Origin: Nocardioides albus
GTDB taxonomy: Bacteria > Actinomycetota > Actinomycetes > Propionibacteriales > Nocardioidaceae
Length of the DNA: 64,000 bases
Assembly (NCBI RefSeq): GCF_014648255.1
Contig: NZ_BMQT01000002.1
Span: 372,001-436,000 of the forward strand
Direction: 5' to 3'
Shown here in pieces: positions 34,579 through 43,010 of the stretch. Every line of letters starts with the position of its first letter. Within the stretch, counting starts at the first letter, position 1. The translations under genes were made by a program, and so were the position numbers. The notes below the pieces were generated by a model that saw only the letters and a list, made by a program, of their open reading frames with translations, did no database searches and was not told where the DNA came from.

Positions 34579-35807
34579 TGACCACCACACCTGCACCCAC
34601 CCCCAACGAGGTCAGCGACCTCAGCGACGTCAGCGGCATCGAGATCGAGCTCGACGGGGTGACGAAGCGGTATCCCGGACAGAAGGCGGCCGCCGTCGAC
34701 TCGCTGAGCCTGACCGTGCCGGCCGGCGAGATGGTCATGTTCGTCGGGCCGTCGGGATGCGGCAAGACCACCTCGCTGAAGATGATCAACCGGCTGATCA
34801 AGCCCACCTCCGGCACGATCCGGCTCGGTGGCGAGGACATCTCGGGCCGCAGCTCCGACGAGCTGCGCCGCCACATCGGCTACGTCATCCAGGGTGGCTC
34901 GCTCTTCCCGCACATGACGGTCGCGACCAACATCGCGATCGTGCCGAGGCTGTTGGGCTGGAGCAAGTCGCGGATCGCCGAGCGCGTCGACGAGCTGCTC
35001 GATCTGGTCGGCCTCGAGCCCGGCCGTTACCGCGACCGCTATCCACGTGAGCTCTCCGGCGGCCAGCAGCAGCGGGTCGGCGTGGCGCGCGGGCTCGCCG
35101 CCGATCCGCCCGTGATCCTCATGGACGAGCCCTTCGGTGCGGTCGACCCGATCACCCGGCAACGGCTCCAGGACGAGCTGCTCGGCATCCAGCGCGAGCT
35201 GCACAAGACGATCGTCATGGTCACCCACGACATCGACGAGGCGATCAAGCTCGGCGACCGGGTGCTGATCCTCCAGGAGGGTGGGCACATCGCGCAGTAC
35301 GACACCCCCGAGCGGATCCTCGCCGCGCCCGCCAACGACTTCGTCGACGACTTCGTCGGCTCCGGTGCGGCGCTCAAGCAGCTCACCCTGTCCCGGGTCA
35401 GCGACATCGACCTCCAGGAGACGACCACCGCCACGGTCGGCGGATCCGGTGCGGAGGCGATCGCCCGGGCCAAGGCCGCCGGCGACGGCAGCGTCGTGAT
35501 CCTCGACTCCCGGCGGCGACCGGTCGCCTGGCGGTTCCTGCGGGAGCTCGCCCGCCACGAGACGATCCAGGACGGGGACCGCGAGAAGCTGGTGACCCTC
35601 GACGAGCGCTCGACCCTCAACGACGCCCTCGATGTCATGCTCGCCTCGAGCTTCGGCGGCGGGATCGTCTGCGACGCCCGCGACCAGTATCTCGGGGTGG
35701 TCTTCTTCGACAGCGTCACCGACCACATGCGTACGGTGGAGCGGACGGTCGCCCGCGAGGTGGCCGCCGAGGAAGCGGCAGCCGATCGCGGGCAGGTCGA
35801 GGCATGA
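34578..35807 (+). CDS. ABC ATPase, glycine betaine/choline importer
   Basis: The 409-residue ATPase has Walker A G-P-S-G-C-G-K-T-T, the Q-loop V-I-Q-G-G-S-L-F-P-H, signature L-S-G-G-Q-Q-Q-R, Walker B V-I-L-M-D-E-P-F-G and switch H in V-T-H-D-I-D-E-A. The P-H-M-T-V motif and the C-terminal extension of about 150 residues are consistent with OpuA/OpuB-type ATPases, in which CBS-like domains can sense ionic strength. The ATG overlaps the permease stop (TGATG). Confidence 0.9.
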   Translation: MTTTPAPTPNEVSDLSDVSGIEIELDGVTKRYPGQKAAAVDSLSLTVPAGEMVMFVGPSGCGKTTSLKMINRLIKPTSGTIRLGGEDISGRSSDELRRHIGYVIQGGSLFPHMTVATNIAIVPRLLGWSKSRIAERVDELLDLVGLEPGRYRDRYPRELSGGQQQRVGVARGLAADPPVILMDEPFGAVDPITRQRLQDELLGIQRELHKTIVMVTHDIDEAIKLGDRVLILQEGGHIAQYDTPERILAAPANDFVDDFVGSGAALKQLTLSRVSDIDLQETTTATVGGSGAEAIARAKAAGDGSVVILDSRRRPVAWRFLRELARHETIQDGDREKLVTLDERSTLNDALDVMLASSFGGGIVCDARDQYLGVVFFDSVTDHMRTVERTVAREVAAEEAAADRGQVEA

Positions 35808-36601
35808 CCACCACCCTGGACCCGACCGTCGTCGCCCCAGAGAAGACCGTACGCCGCTCCCGGCTCCGGCCTGCCGGTGGCGAGAGCGCGGCCATGCTGA
35901 TGGTGCTGCCGATCATGGTCGCCGCCCTGTTCATCGGCTACGTGATCTGGCGCCAGACGGCGGAGCTGGACTCGATCGAGGAGTCCGCGCTGGCCTGGCC
36001 GGCGATCTGGTCGCAGCTTGGCGAACACATCGTGATCACCCTGGTCTCCTCGGCGATCGTGGTCCTCATCGCGGTGCCGCTGGGCATCCTGCTGACCCGT
36101 GGCCGGGCCAGGGCGATCGCCCCGGCTGTCGTCGCCGTCGCCAACGCCGGCCAGGCGGCGCCCTCGATCGGGCTGATCGTGCTGCTCGCGATCTGGCTGG
36201 GCTTCGGCTTCTGGACCGCCGTGCTCGGGCTGGTGATCTACGGGCTGCTGCCGGTGCTGCGCAACACCATCACCGGGCTGCAGGGCGTGGATCCGACCTT
36301 GGTGGAGGCGGGCCGGGGCATCGGGATGTCGGCACCGCAGGTCCTACTACGCGTCGAGCTCCCGCTCGCGCTGCCGGTGATCATGGCCGGCATCCGCACC
36401 GCGCTGGTGCTCGTCGTCGGCACCGCGGCGCTGGTGACCTTCATCGGCGCCGGCGGCCTCGGCGACGCGCTGACCTCGGGGATCAACCTCTTCCGGTTCC
36501 CGGTCATGGTCTCCGCGGCTCTGCTGATCGCACTGCTGGCGCTCCTCATCGAGTGGGTGGGCCGAGTGCTCGAGACCGTCCTGCGACCGAAGGGGATCTG
36601 A
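35804..36601 (+). CDS. ABC permease, OpuB/glycine betaine-choline type (second)
   Basis: The 265-residue permease has a cytoplasmic N-terminus, then six spans. The EAA loop is E-A-G-R-G-I-G-M-S-A-P-Q-V-L-L-R-V-E-L-P-L and L-R-N-T-I-T-G-L-Q-G-V-D matches the first permease. The two permeases form a heterodimer with the neighbouring ATPase. Four-base overlaps on both sides show translational coupling. Confidence 0.88.
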   Translation: MTTTLDPTVVAPEKTVRRSRLRPAGGESAAMLMVLPIMVAALFIGYVIWRQTAELDSIEESALAWPAIWSQLGEHIVITLVSSAIVVLIAVPLGILLTRGRARAIAPAVVAVANAGQAAPSIGLIVLLAIWLGFGFWTAVLGLVIYGLLPVLRNTITGLQGVDPTLVEAGRGIGMSAPQVLLRVELPLALPVIMAGIRTALVLVVGTAALVTFIGAGGLGDALTSGINLFRFPVMVSAALLIALLALLIEWVGRVLETVLRPKGI

Positions 36602-37587
36602 TGAGGCTCAAGCGAATCACCCTGGCGATCACCACCGCGGTCGTCGCCGTCGCCCTGTCCGGGTGCAGCATCGGCCTGGGCACCGCAGGCGGTCTCACCA
36701 AGTCCGGTGCGCTGGTGGGTCCCGTCGAAGGGATCGACCTCGAAGGAGCCAGCTTCTCGGTCGGCTCGAAGAACTTCACCGAGCAGATCCTGCTCGGCAA
36801 GATGACGGTGATCCTGCTCAAGTCTGCCGGCGCCGAGGTCCAGGACCTCACCAACATCCCGGGCAGCGCGGCCGCCCGCGAGGCCCAGCTGGCCGGACAG
36901 GTGGAGATCACCTGGGAATACACCGGCACCGCCTGGCTGACCTATCTCAACAACGCGAAGCCGATCCCGGACGAGCGCAAGCAGTATGTCGCCACCCGTG
37001 ACGCCGACCTGCGTGAGAACGACCTGGTCTGGCTTCCGCCCGCGCCGTTGAACAACACCTACACGATGGCGATCAGCGCGGAGAGCGCGAAGAAGTACGG
37101 CATCACGAAGCTCTCGGAGATGAGCAAGGTGCCGCCGGCGGAGCGTACGTTCTGCGTCGAGTCGGAGTTCACCAACCGGCCCGACGGGTTGGAGGGGATG
37201 CTCGAGACCTACGGCCTGCCGCTGGGCAGCCCCCAGGGGATCCCGAGGAAGAACCTGCGTACGCTGCAGACCGGCGCGATCTACGACGCGACCGCCAAGG
37301 GACAGTGCACCTTCGGCGAAGTGTTCACCACCGACGGCCGGATCGAGGCGCTCGACCTGACGGCGCTCGAGGACGACCGCAGCTTCTTCCCGAAGTACAA
37401 CGCGGCCGTGGTCCTACCCGAGCAGCTGCTCGAGAAGCACCCCGAGCTCGAGAAGCTGTTCGAGCCGGTGTCGGCGATGCTGACCAACGAGGTGATCGCC
37501 GGGCTCAACGCGGAGGTCGACGTCGAGGGACGTGACCCCGCCGAGGTCGCCTGGGACTGGCTGCGCCAGGAGGGTTTCGTCAGCTGA
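36601..37587 (+). CDS. Substrate-binding lipoprotein of the betaine/choline ABC importer
   Basis: The 328-residue protein has a signal peptide ending in lipobox A-L-S-G-C22, then the type II binding-protein fold of OpuBC/ProX-like proteins: F-S-V-G-S-K-N-F-T-E-Q-I-L-L-G-K, W-E-Y-T-G-T-A-W and F-P-K-Y-N-A-A-V-V-L-P. It captures the quaternary amine outside the membrane and hands it to the permeases. It is the last gene of the operon; one base overlaps the permease stop. Confidence 0.88.
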   Translation: MRLKRITLAITTAVVAVALSGCSIGLGTAGGLTKSGALVGPVEGIDLEGASFSVGSKNFTEQILLGKMTVILLKSAGAEVQDLTNIPGSAAAREAQLAGQVEITWEYTGTAWLTYLNNAKPIPDERKQYVATRDADLRENDLVWLPPAPLNNTYTMAISAESAKKYGITKLSEMSKVPPAERTFCVESEFTNRPDGLEGMLETYGLPLGSPQGIPRKNLRTLQTGAIYDATAKGQCTFGEVFTTDGRIEALDLTALEDDRSFFPKYNAAVVLPEQLLEKHPELEKLFEPVSAMLTNEVIAGLNAEVDVEGRDPAEVAWDWLRQEGFVS

Positions 37588-37591
37588 CGGC

Positions 37592-37978
37592 TCAGCCCGC
37601 TGCGGCGGCCGCCTTGATCTCCTCGAACTGCGCGCCCATCCGGGCGGCGAGGGCCTCGGCGGCACGCAGCGGGCGGACCATCACCTTGAAGTCGACGATC
37701 CGGCCGTCCTCGTCGTAGGTGACGAAGTCGCAGCCGTTGAGCTCGAGGCCGTCGACCGTGGCGGTGAACTCGTAGGCGTGGTGGGCGTCGTCGTGGATCT
37801 CGCGGACGTAGGTGAAGTCCTCGAACACCTTCACCACGGCGCGCAGGATCGCGGCGGTGATCGCCCGGCCGGGGTACGGCTTGAACGCGACCGGGCTGGT
37901 GAACACGACGTCGTCGGCGAGCATCGCCTCCACGGCGTCCATGTCCTTGGCCTCGATCGCCTCACGGAAGGTGGTCAT
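37592..37978 (-). CDS. SnoaL/NTF2-like fold protein
   Basis: The 128-residue protein shows the SnoaL/NTF2-like pattern: F-R-E-A-I-E-A-K-D-M-D-A-V-E-A-M-L-A-D-D-V-V-F-T-S-P-V and F-V-T-Y-D-E-D-G-R-I-V-D-F-K-V-M-V-R-P. The cone fold binds small hydrophobic ligands or catalyses isomerisation and similar steps; no specific role can be read. ATG 37978 has AGAGGAG upstream. It converges with the ABC operon, four bases apart. Confidence 0.75.
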   Translation of the reverse strand: MTTFREAIEAKDMDAVEAMLADDVVFTSPVAFKPYPGRAITAAILRAVVKVFEDFTYVREIHDDAHHAYEFTATVDGLELNGCDFVTYDEDGRIVDFKVMVRPLRAAEALAARMGAQFEEIKAAAAAG

Positions 37979-38012
37979 CTGGGCTCCTCTGGGTCGACTG
38001 CTGGGAGAGAGC

Positions 38013-38426
38013 CTAGAGGGACGTGTGGTGCGGCGTCCGCTCAATCCTCCGGCCGCTGTTGAGGGAGTGGCCGATGCCGATCCCCACTGCCGCCGGGACG
38101 AGGACGAGGCCGGCGATCAACGGTGTCAGGTTCACCAGATCGCTCCACAGCACGTCGAGGTCGCGACCTTCCTCGACCCAGATCCGAACCGGGCCGCTGA
38201 GTCCGACCACGACGGCGATCACCGCCCAGCGCACGAAGACGACGGGCAGGCGACTCGCGTGGTAGCCGTCCCACAGGCCCCAGAGCCCCGAGACGGTGAG
38301 CAGCAGGGCGAAGAAGATCAGGCCTGCGCCGATGTCTGCGTCCTCGGTCGGGAAGAGCCTGGTCACCACGATCGAGAACAGGAGGCTGCCGCCGAGGAGC
38401 GCGGCGAGGCGTACGAAGAGCTTCAT
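38013..38426 (-). CDS. Small membrane protein of unknown function
   Basis: The 137-residue protein has four predicted spans (about residues 5-22, 32-50, 62-80 and 100-122) and a hydrophilic C-terminus. No family recognised. It lies 34 bases upstream of the SnoaL-like gene on the same strand and diverges from the FAD monooxygenase. Confidence 0.6.
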   Translation of the reverse strand: MKLFVRLAALLGGSLLFSIVVTRLFPTEDADIGAGLIFFALLLTVSGLWGLWDGYHASRLPVVFVRWAVIAVVVGLSGPVRIWVEEGRDLDVLWSDLVNLTPLIAGLVLVPAAVGIGIGHSLNSGRRIERTPHHTSL

Positions 38427-38503
38427 GTCTCCAGACTCCCCGATCGCGGGCGCGGATGCATGAGTGCGAGTACTCAGAGGTCGGGTTCGCTAGGTTCAAG
38501 GGC

Positions 38504-39613
38504 GTGAACAGCTCAGCGGGTCGTCGTGCTCTGGTGGTCGGTGCGGGGATCGGAGGACTCACCGCGGCGCTCGCGCTGTCCCGGGTGGGGTGGCAGGTGA
38601 CCGTGCTGGAGCGTACGCCGGAGCTGGGCGAGGTGGGGGCCGGTCTCTCGATCTGGCCACAGGCCTGGAAGATCCTGGCCGACCTCGGGGTCGCGGATCG
38701 CCTCGTGGACGGGACCCGGCCGGCGATCCAGGCGGGGCTGCGGCGGCCCGACGGACGCTGGCTGGCGAAGGTGGGTGCCGACGCCGCCGAGCGGACCCCG
38801 GTGATGGTGCATCGGGCCCGGCTGCACGAGGCGCTGGTGGCCGAGCTGGAGACGCGCGATGGGGTGGAGGTACGCACCGGGGTGACCGTCACCGGTCTGA
38901 GCGATCTCGACGATCTCGACCGCGTCGATCCCCGCGGCCCGGCCGATGTGGTGGTCGCCGCCGACGGGATCCGCAGCACGATCAGGAACGAGCTGCACCA
39001 GCGCGAGGACGTACGTTATGCCGGCTACACCGCCTACCGCGGCGTCACCGCGGAGCCGGTGCCGGGTGAGGCCTCGACCACGGGCGGGGAGACCTGGGGG
39101 ACCGGGGTGCGGGTCGGCTATGTCCCGCTGGTGGATGGCCGGACCTATTGGTTCGTCACCGCCAACCGACCGGAGGGGGAGACCGGCGGGGACCATCACG
39201 CCGACGTCATCGCGCTCGTCGGCGACTGGCACGACCCGATCCCGCAGCTGTTGGCGGCGACGCCGCCGAGCGCCGTCCTCCGCGGTGACATCTGTGACCT
39301 GCGGCTGCCGTTGAAGCGGTTCGACCACGGGCGGGTCGTGCTCCTCGGCGATGCCGCGCATGCGACGACCCCCAACCTCGGCCAGGGTGCGTGTGCCGCG
39401 ATCGAGGACGCTGCCGTCCTGGCCGCGCAGCTCGCCGGGCATGCTCGTGTCGAGAGTGCGCTGGTGGCGTACGACCGGACTCGGCGGCCGGCGACCTCTC
39501 GGCTGGTGCGGGCGTCCCGGCTGGTCGGGGCGCTCGGTCAGATCGACAACGGCCCGGCGGTGGCGGTCCGTGACGCAGGGCTCGGCGCGATCGCGGGACT
39601 GCTGAGCAGGTAG
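38504..39613 (+). CDS. FAD-dependent aromatic hydroxylase-type monooxygenase
   Basis: The 369-residue class A flavoprotein has V-V-G-A-G-I-G-G-L-T (FAD ADP-binding), the D-G-I-R-S motif near residue 150, and G-D-A-A-H-A-T-T-P-N-L-G-Q-G-A (ribose/FAD GD motif). The family hydroxylates aromatic substrates with NAD(P)H and O2. Substrate unknown. GTG 38504 is chosen because TAGGTT at 38491-38496 resembles a -10 box close to the start, implying a leaderless message. A TGAGT-N6-ACTCA palindrome at 38461-38476 upstream might be an operator. Confidence 0.82.
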   Translation: MNSSAGRRALVVGAGIGGLTAALALSRVGWQVTVLERTPELGEVGAGLSIWPQAWKILADLGVADRLVDGTRPAIQAGLRRPDGRWLAKVGADAAERTPVMVHRARLHEALVAELETRDGVEVRTGVTVTGLSDLDDLDRVDPRGPADVVVAADGIRSTIRNELHQREDVRYAGYTAYRGVTAEPVPGEASTTGGETWGTGVRVGYVPLVDGRTYWFVTANRPEGETGGDHHADVIALVGDWHDPIPQLLAATPPSAVLRGDICDLRLPLKRFDHGRVVLLGDAAHATTPNLGQGACAAIEDAAVLAAQLAGHARVESALVAYDRTRRPATSRLVRASRLVGALGQIDNGPAVAVRDAGLGAIAGLLSR

Positions 39614-39719
39614 TCGTCACAGCGCCGTCTCGGCTCACATCCGGGCCCGCGATTTCGGCCGCAATCTGTTTCTCAACGCCACGTTGTTCCTCGTCCTGTG
39701 CGTGGCCGGCCTCGTGCTC

Positions 39720-40367
39720 CTACGCGGCGCCGAACAGGGGCAGGCACGGCTCCAGACCGCTGACCTCGATCTCGCTGCGGTCGTTGAGCTCCCACCGTTC
39801 CCGGCCGAGCCGGAGGCGGTGGGAGACGACCACCTCACCGTCGCGTACGTCACGGGAGATGCCGTCCGGCTCGTAGCCGAGCTTGGTGGAGACCCCGACG
39901 GAGGCGGCGTTGTCGGGGAATGCCTCGGAGGTGGCGTAGGCGGCGCCGAGGTGGTCGAAGGCGAGGGTCAGAGCGCCGAGGCGGGCCTCGGTGCCGTAGC
40001 CACGGCGGTGGTGGGGTAGTCCGAGCCAGGAGGCGGTGCTCACCTCGCGGCGTTCGGCGAACTCGGTCGCCGAGACCCACACGATCCCGATGGGCTCGGT
40101 GTCGAGGAAGATGGTCAGGCCGAGGCTCCAGTCGCCCGGCTTCCACCCGCCCCGGCTCGCCCAGGCGCTACGTAGCACGTGGCGGGCCCGCTCCAGAGGC
40201 GGCCGCTCGGCCCACGGAGTCAGAAAGGGACGGTCTCCCGGATCGTGCACGCCGTCCGCAGCGACGTGGGCCAGACGTACGAGCTCGTCGTCGGAGGGGA
40301 GCCGCAGCTCCAGGCGCGGGGTCCGGATCACCAGGCCGAAGAACGGCCACACCTCAGTCGGGGTCAT
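39720..40367 (-). CDS. GNAT N-acetyltransferase, RimJ/RimL type
   Basis: The 215-residue protein has the GNAT pattern of the RimJ/RimL branch: I-R-T-P-R-L-E-L-R-L-P-S-D-D-E-L, S-L-G-L-T-I-F, S-W-L-G-L-P-H-H-R-R-G-Y-G-T-E-A-R and A-S-V-G-V-S-T-K-L-G-Y. Acetyl-CoA binds at R-G-Y-G-T. Target unknown. I chose ATG 40367; the next upstream ATG at 40403 would add 12 residues with no ribosome-binding site. Confidence 0.78.
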   Translation of the reverse strand: MTPTEVWPFFGLVIRTPRLELRLPSDDELVRLAHVAADGVHDPGDRPFLTPWAERPPLERARHVLRSAWASRGGWKPGDWSLGLTIFLDTEPIGIVWVSATEFAERREVSTASWLGLPHHRRGYGTEARLGALTLAFDHLGAAYATSEAFPDNAASVGVSTKLGYEPDGISRDVRDGEVVVSHRLRLGRERWELNDRSEIEVSGLEPCLPLFGAA

Positions 40368-40407
40368 CCGCCCATCATTCGAGAGCGCGTACGCCCGCGG
40401 CAACCGG

Positions 40408-40602
40408 TTATCGCGGCTCGGCGCCGCTCTGGCCTCGCACGTGTTCGAGGAGGTCGGCGGCTGCCGAGGTGTAGCGGTCGACCTCCTCGCCGCTGTCGCA
40501 GGTGCACAGCACGATGGTCACCTCGTCGGCGCGTGGCCAGATCGCCTCCCAGGTGGCACCCGCATGCTCCCAACGGAGCAGCCGCTCGAGGTCGTGGGTC
40601 AT
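40408..40602 (-). CDS. Small unknown protein
   Basis: The 64-residue protein (L-L-R-W-E-H-A-G-A-T-W-E-A-I-W-P, then T-I-V-L-C-T-C-D-S-G-E-E-V) has two close Cys and a GGAGCCTCCCCG-like ribosome-binding region before ATG 40602. It lies immediately upstream of the GATTGTCGACAATC operator, on the opposite strand from the aldehyde dehydrogenase, so it may be a divergently controlled member of the same regulon. No family recognised. Confidence 0.5.
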   Translation of the reverse strand: MTHDLERLLRWEHAGATWEAIWPRADEVTIVLCTCDSGEEVDRYTSAAADLLEHVRGQSGAEPR

Positions 40603-40619
40603 CGGGGAGGCTCCTGGTT

Positions 40620-40633
40620 GATTGTCGACAATC
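40620..40633. promoter_or_regulatory. GntR-type operator, copy 1
   Basis: GATTGTCGACAATC is a perfect 14-base palindrome in the gap between the 64-residue gene and the aldehyde dehydrogenase, 78 bases before the latter's start. Three further copies of the same motif lie before the neighbouring regulator, transporter and dehydrogenase genes, so this is a local regulon operator. Confidence 0.75.
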
Positions 40634-40710
40634 CGACCGGCTACTACTGTAGGCCAGCGTTGGCCGGCTGTCAGCCGACGGCCGGGCGCTGACCGGGAGG
40701 CTGATGCGGC

Positions 40711-42177
40711 ATGGATTCAGAACCGAACGAGGCACGAGTCGTCGCGGACGTGCCGAAGGGGCTCCTCGTCGCCGGTCAGTGGGTCGAGGCCGGCAACGGT
40801 GCGACCTTCGACGTCTTCGACCCCTCGACCGGGGAGGTGCTGTGCGCGGTTGCCGACGCGACCCCCGAGGACGGCCGCCGTGCGCTCGACGCCGCGGCCG
40901 GCGCGCAGAAAGAGTTCGCCGCCACCGCGCCGCGGGCCCGGGCGGACATGCTCGTGGCCGCCTTCGACCTCCTGCACGAGCGGATCGAGGACCTCGCGCT
41001 GCTGATGACGCTCGAGATGGGCAAGCCGCTGGCCGAAGCGCGAGGCGAGATCGCGTACGCCGCTGAGTTCTTCCGTCACTTCGCCGAGGAGGCGGTGCGG
41101 ATCGAGGGCGGCTACCAGACCGCGCCCGCCGGCGGCTCGCGGTTCCTCATCACGAAGCAGCCGGTCGGCCCTGCGCTGCTGATCACGCCGTGGAACTTCC
41201 CGATGGCGATGGGGACCCGCAAGATCGGGCCGGCGATCGCGGCCGGCTGCACGAGCATCATCAAGCCGGCGCAGCAGACGCCGCTGTCGATGCTCGCGCT
41301 GGGGGAGGTCCTGCGCGAGGCCGGTGTGCCTGAGGGGGTCGTCAACATTCTGCCGACCACGCGGCCGGGGGAGATCACCGAGCCGTTGCTGCGTTCCGGC
41401 GTCATCCGCAAGCTCTCGTTCACCGGTTCCACCGGGGTCGGGCGACAGCTGCTCGCCCAGAGTGCGGAGCAGGTGCTGCGTACGTCCATGGAGCTCGGCG
41501 GCAACGCCGGCTTCGTCGTCCTCGAGGACGCCGACATCGACGAGGCGGTCGCGGGCGCGATGGCGGCGAAGATGCGCAACACGGGGGAGGCGTGCACGGC
41601 CGCCAACCGGATCTTCGTGCAGCGCTCGGTCATCGACGAGTTCGGCGACCGGCTCGCCAAGGCGATGTCCGAGCTGCCCGTCGGTCGCGGGGTGGAGGAG
41701 GGCGTACGCGTCGGGCCCCTCATCGACGAGAAGGCCAGAGAGAAGGTGCAGACCCTCGTCGACGACGCGGTGGCCGGCGGTGCACGGGTGCTGACGGGTG
41801 GCGCGGCTCCCGACGGGCCGGGTTACTTCTACCCGCCGACCGTGCTCACCGGCGTCCCTGCGTCCGCGAAGATGGCCAGCGAGGAGATCTTCGGCCCGGT
41901 CGCACCGCTCACGCCGTTCGACACCGAGGACGAGGTGGTCGCGGCCGTCAACGACACCGAGTACGGCCTGGTCAACTACGTCTTCACCAACGACCTGCGT
42001 CGCGGCCTCCGGGTCGCCGAGGCGCTCGAGTCCGGGATGGTCGGGCTCAACCAGGGCGTCGTCTCCAACCCCGCCGCGCCCTTCGGCGGCGTGAAGGCCT
42101 CGGGGCTGGGGCGGGAGGGCGGGCGTGCTGGGATCGAGGAGTACCTCGAGACCAAGTACGTCGGGATCGCGATGTGA
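40711..42177 (+). CDS. Aldehyde dehydrogenase, succinate-semialdehyde dehydrogenase-like
   Basis: The 488-residue ALDH has P-W-N-F-P, L-E-M-G-K-P-L-A-E-A, M-E-L-G-G-N-A (catalytic Glu) and N-T-G-E-A-C-T-A-A-N-R (catalytic Cys). The pattern resembles SSADH/GabD enzymes. NAD(P)+-linked oxidation of a semialdehyde to a dicarboxylate is the expected reaction. It is preceded by a perfect GATTGT-CGACAATC palindrome and followed by the convergent FCD-GntR gene. Confidence 0.88.
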   Translation: MDSEPNEARVVADVPKGLLVAGQWVEAGNGATFDVFDPSTGEVLCAVADATPEDGRRALDAAAGAQKEFAATAPRARADMLVAAFDLLHERIEDLALLMTLEMGKPLAEARGEIAYAAEFFRHFAEEAVRIEGGYQTAPAGGSRFLITKQPVGPALLITPWNFPMAMGTRKIGPAIAAGCTSIIKPAQQTPLSMLALGEVLREAGVPEGVVNILPTTRPGEITEPLLRSGVIRKLSFTGSTGVGRQLLAQSAEQVLRTSMELGGNAGFVVLEDADIDEAVAGAMAAKMRNTGEACTAANRIFVQRSVIDEFGDRLAKAMSELPVGRGVEEGVRVGPLIDEKAREKVQTLVDDAVAGGARVLTGGAAPDGPGYFYPPTVLTGVPASAKMASEEIFGPVAPLTPFDTEDEVVAAVNDTEYGLVNYVFTNDLRRGLRVAEALESGMVGLNQGVVSNPAAPFGGVKASGLGREGGRAGIEEYLETKYVGIAM

Positions 42178-42190
42178 CGCGAGGCGTGAA

Positions 42191-42874
42191 CTAGACGTAG
42201 CCCTCGTCGTCGTCATCGGCATGGACGAGGCGCCGTAGCGCCTCCTCCAGGTGCTGCTCGACGCGTCTGCGGGTCAGCTTCACATCGCCGGCCTCGATGG
42301 CGTCGACGATCTGGCGGTGCTCCTCGACCAGCTCAAGCGGCTGCTGGTAGGCGTTCGCCAAGGCGGTCAGGCACATCCTCGTCTCGACGATCAGGGTCTG
42401 CTGCATCCGGGCCAGGCGTCGGCTGCCGGAGCACTGCACCAGCACGTCGTGGAAGTGGAGGTCGGCGTCGCTCAGCGCAGTCGGGTCACCCAGCTCGAGG
42501 GAGTCAGCCACCGCGTCGCACGCTGCGCGGAGCTCGCGCAGCGCAGCCGGGACCTGCGCGCGAGCGATCATCGAGGCGGCGGCCCCCTCGACGGCTGCCC
42601 GGGCGAGATAGACGTCGCGGATGTCGGCCTCGTCGAGCTCGATCACGAAGAGACCCCGGTTGGGCTCGCTGCGGAGCAGGCCCTCCTGGACCAGCCGCTG
42701 CATCGCCTCGCGCAAGGGGCCGCGGCTGACCCCGAACTGAGCCGACAGCGTGGCCTCGCTCAGCTGTGCCCCCGGCTGCAGGCTGCGCTTCATGATCGCC
42801 GTGCGGAGCTGGCGAGCGATGAGCGAGGCCGTCGACTCCCGGTGCACGGGTTCGAAGCTCGATGTCACTGTCAA
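42191..42874 (-). CDS. GntR-family regulator, FCD subfamily (local regulon repressor)
   Basis: The 227-residue regulator has an N-terminal winged helix (A-Q-L-S-E-A-T-L-S-A-Q-F-G-V-S-R-G-P-L-R-E-A-M) and a C-terminal FCD domain (D-A-D-L-H-F-H-D-V-L-V-Q-C-S-G and E-E-H-R-Q-I-V-D-A-I metal/ligand residues). I chose TTG 42874 because GGAG lies 6 bases upstream; a start at 42919 would fall inside the operator, and GTG 42868 is an alternative. A copy of the operator sits at 42908-42921, so it probably represses itself as well as the three flanking operons. Confidence 0.85.
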   Translation of the reverse strand: MTVTSSFEPVHRESTASLIARQLRTAIMKRSLQPGAQLSEATLSAQFGVSRGPLREAMQRLVQEGLLRSEPNRGLFVIELDEADIRDVYLARAAVEGAAASMIARAQVPAALRELRAACDAVADSLELGDPTALSDADLHFHDVLVQCSGSRRLARMQQTLIVETRMCLTALANAYQQPLELVEEHRQIVDAIEAGDVKLTRRRVEQHLEEALRRLVHADDDDEGYV

Positions 42875-42907
42875 CGTGGTCTCCGATGGGCGGCCGAGAA
42901 AGAGCTC

Positions 42908-42921
42908 GATTGTTGACAATC
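42908..42921. promoter_or_regulatory. GntR-type operator, copy 2 (autoregulation)
   Basis: GATTGTTGACAATC matches copy 1 at 13 of 14 positions and lies 34 bases upstream of the chosen regulator start at 42874, in position to block its promoter. Confidence 0.75.
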
Positions 42922-43010
42922 ATTGTATGTGTCAGTCGGGGTCGAGCGGACGGACTTCGGGCGGGCCGGGCACGTGTGACGCGCCCGGCCCGCCTGTCCG
43001 TGTCCGCCGG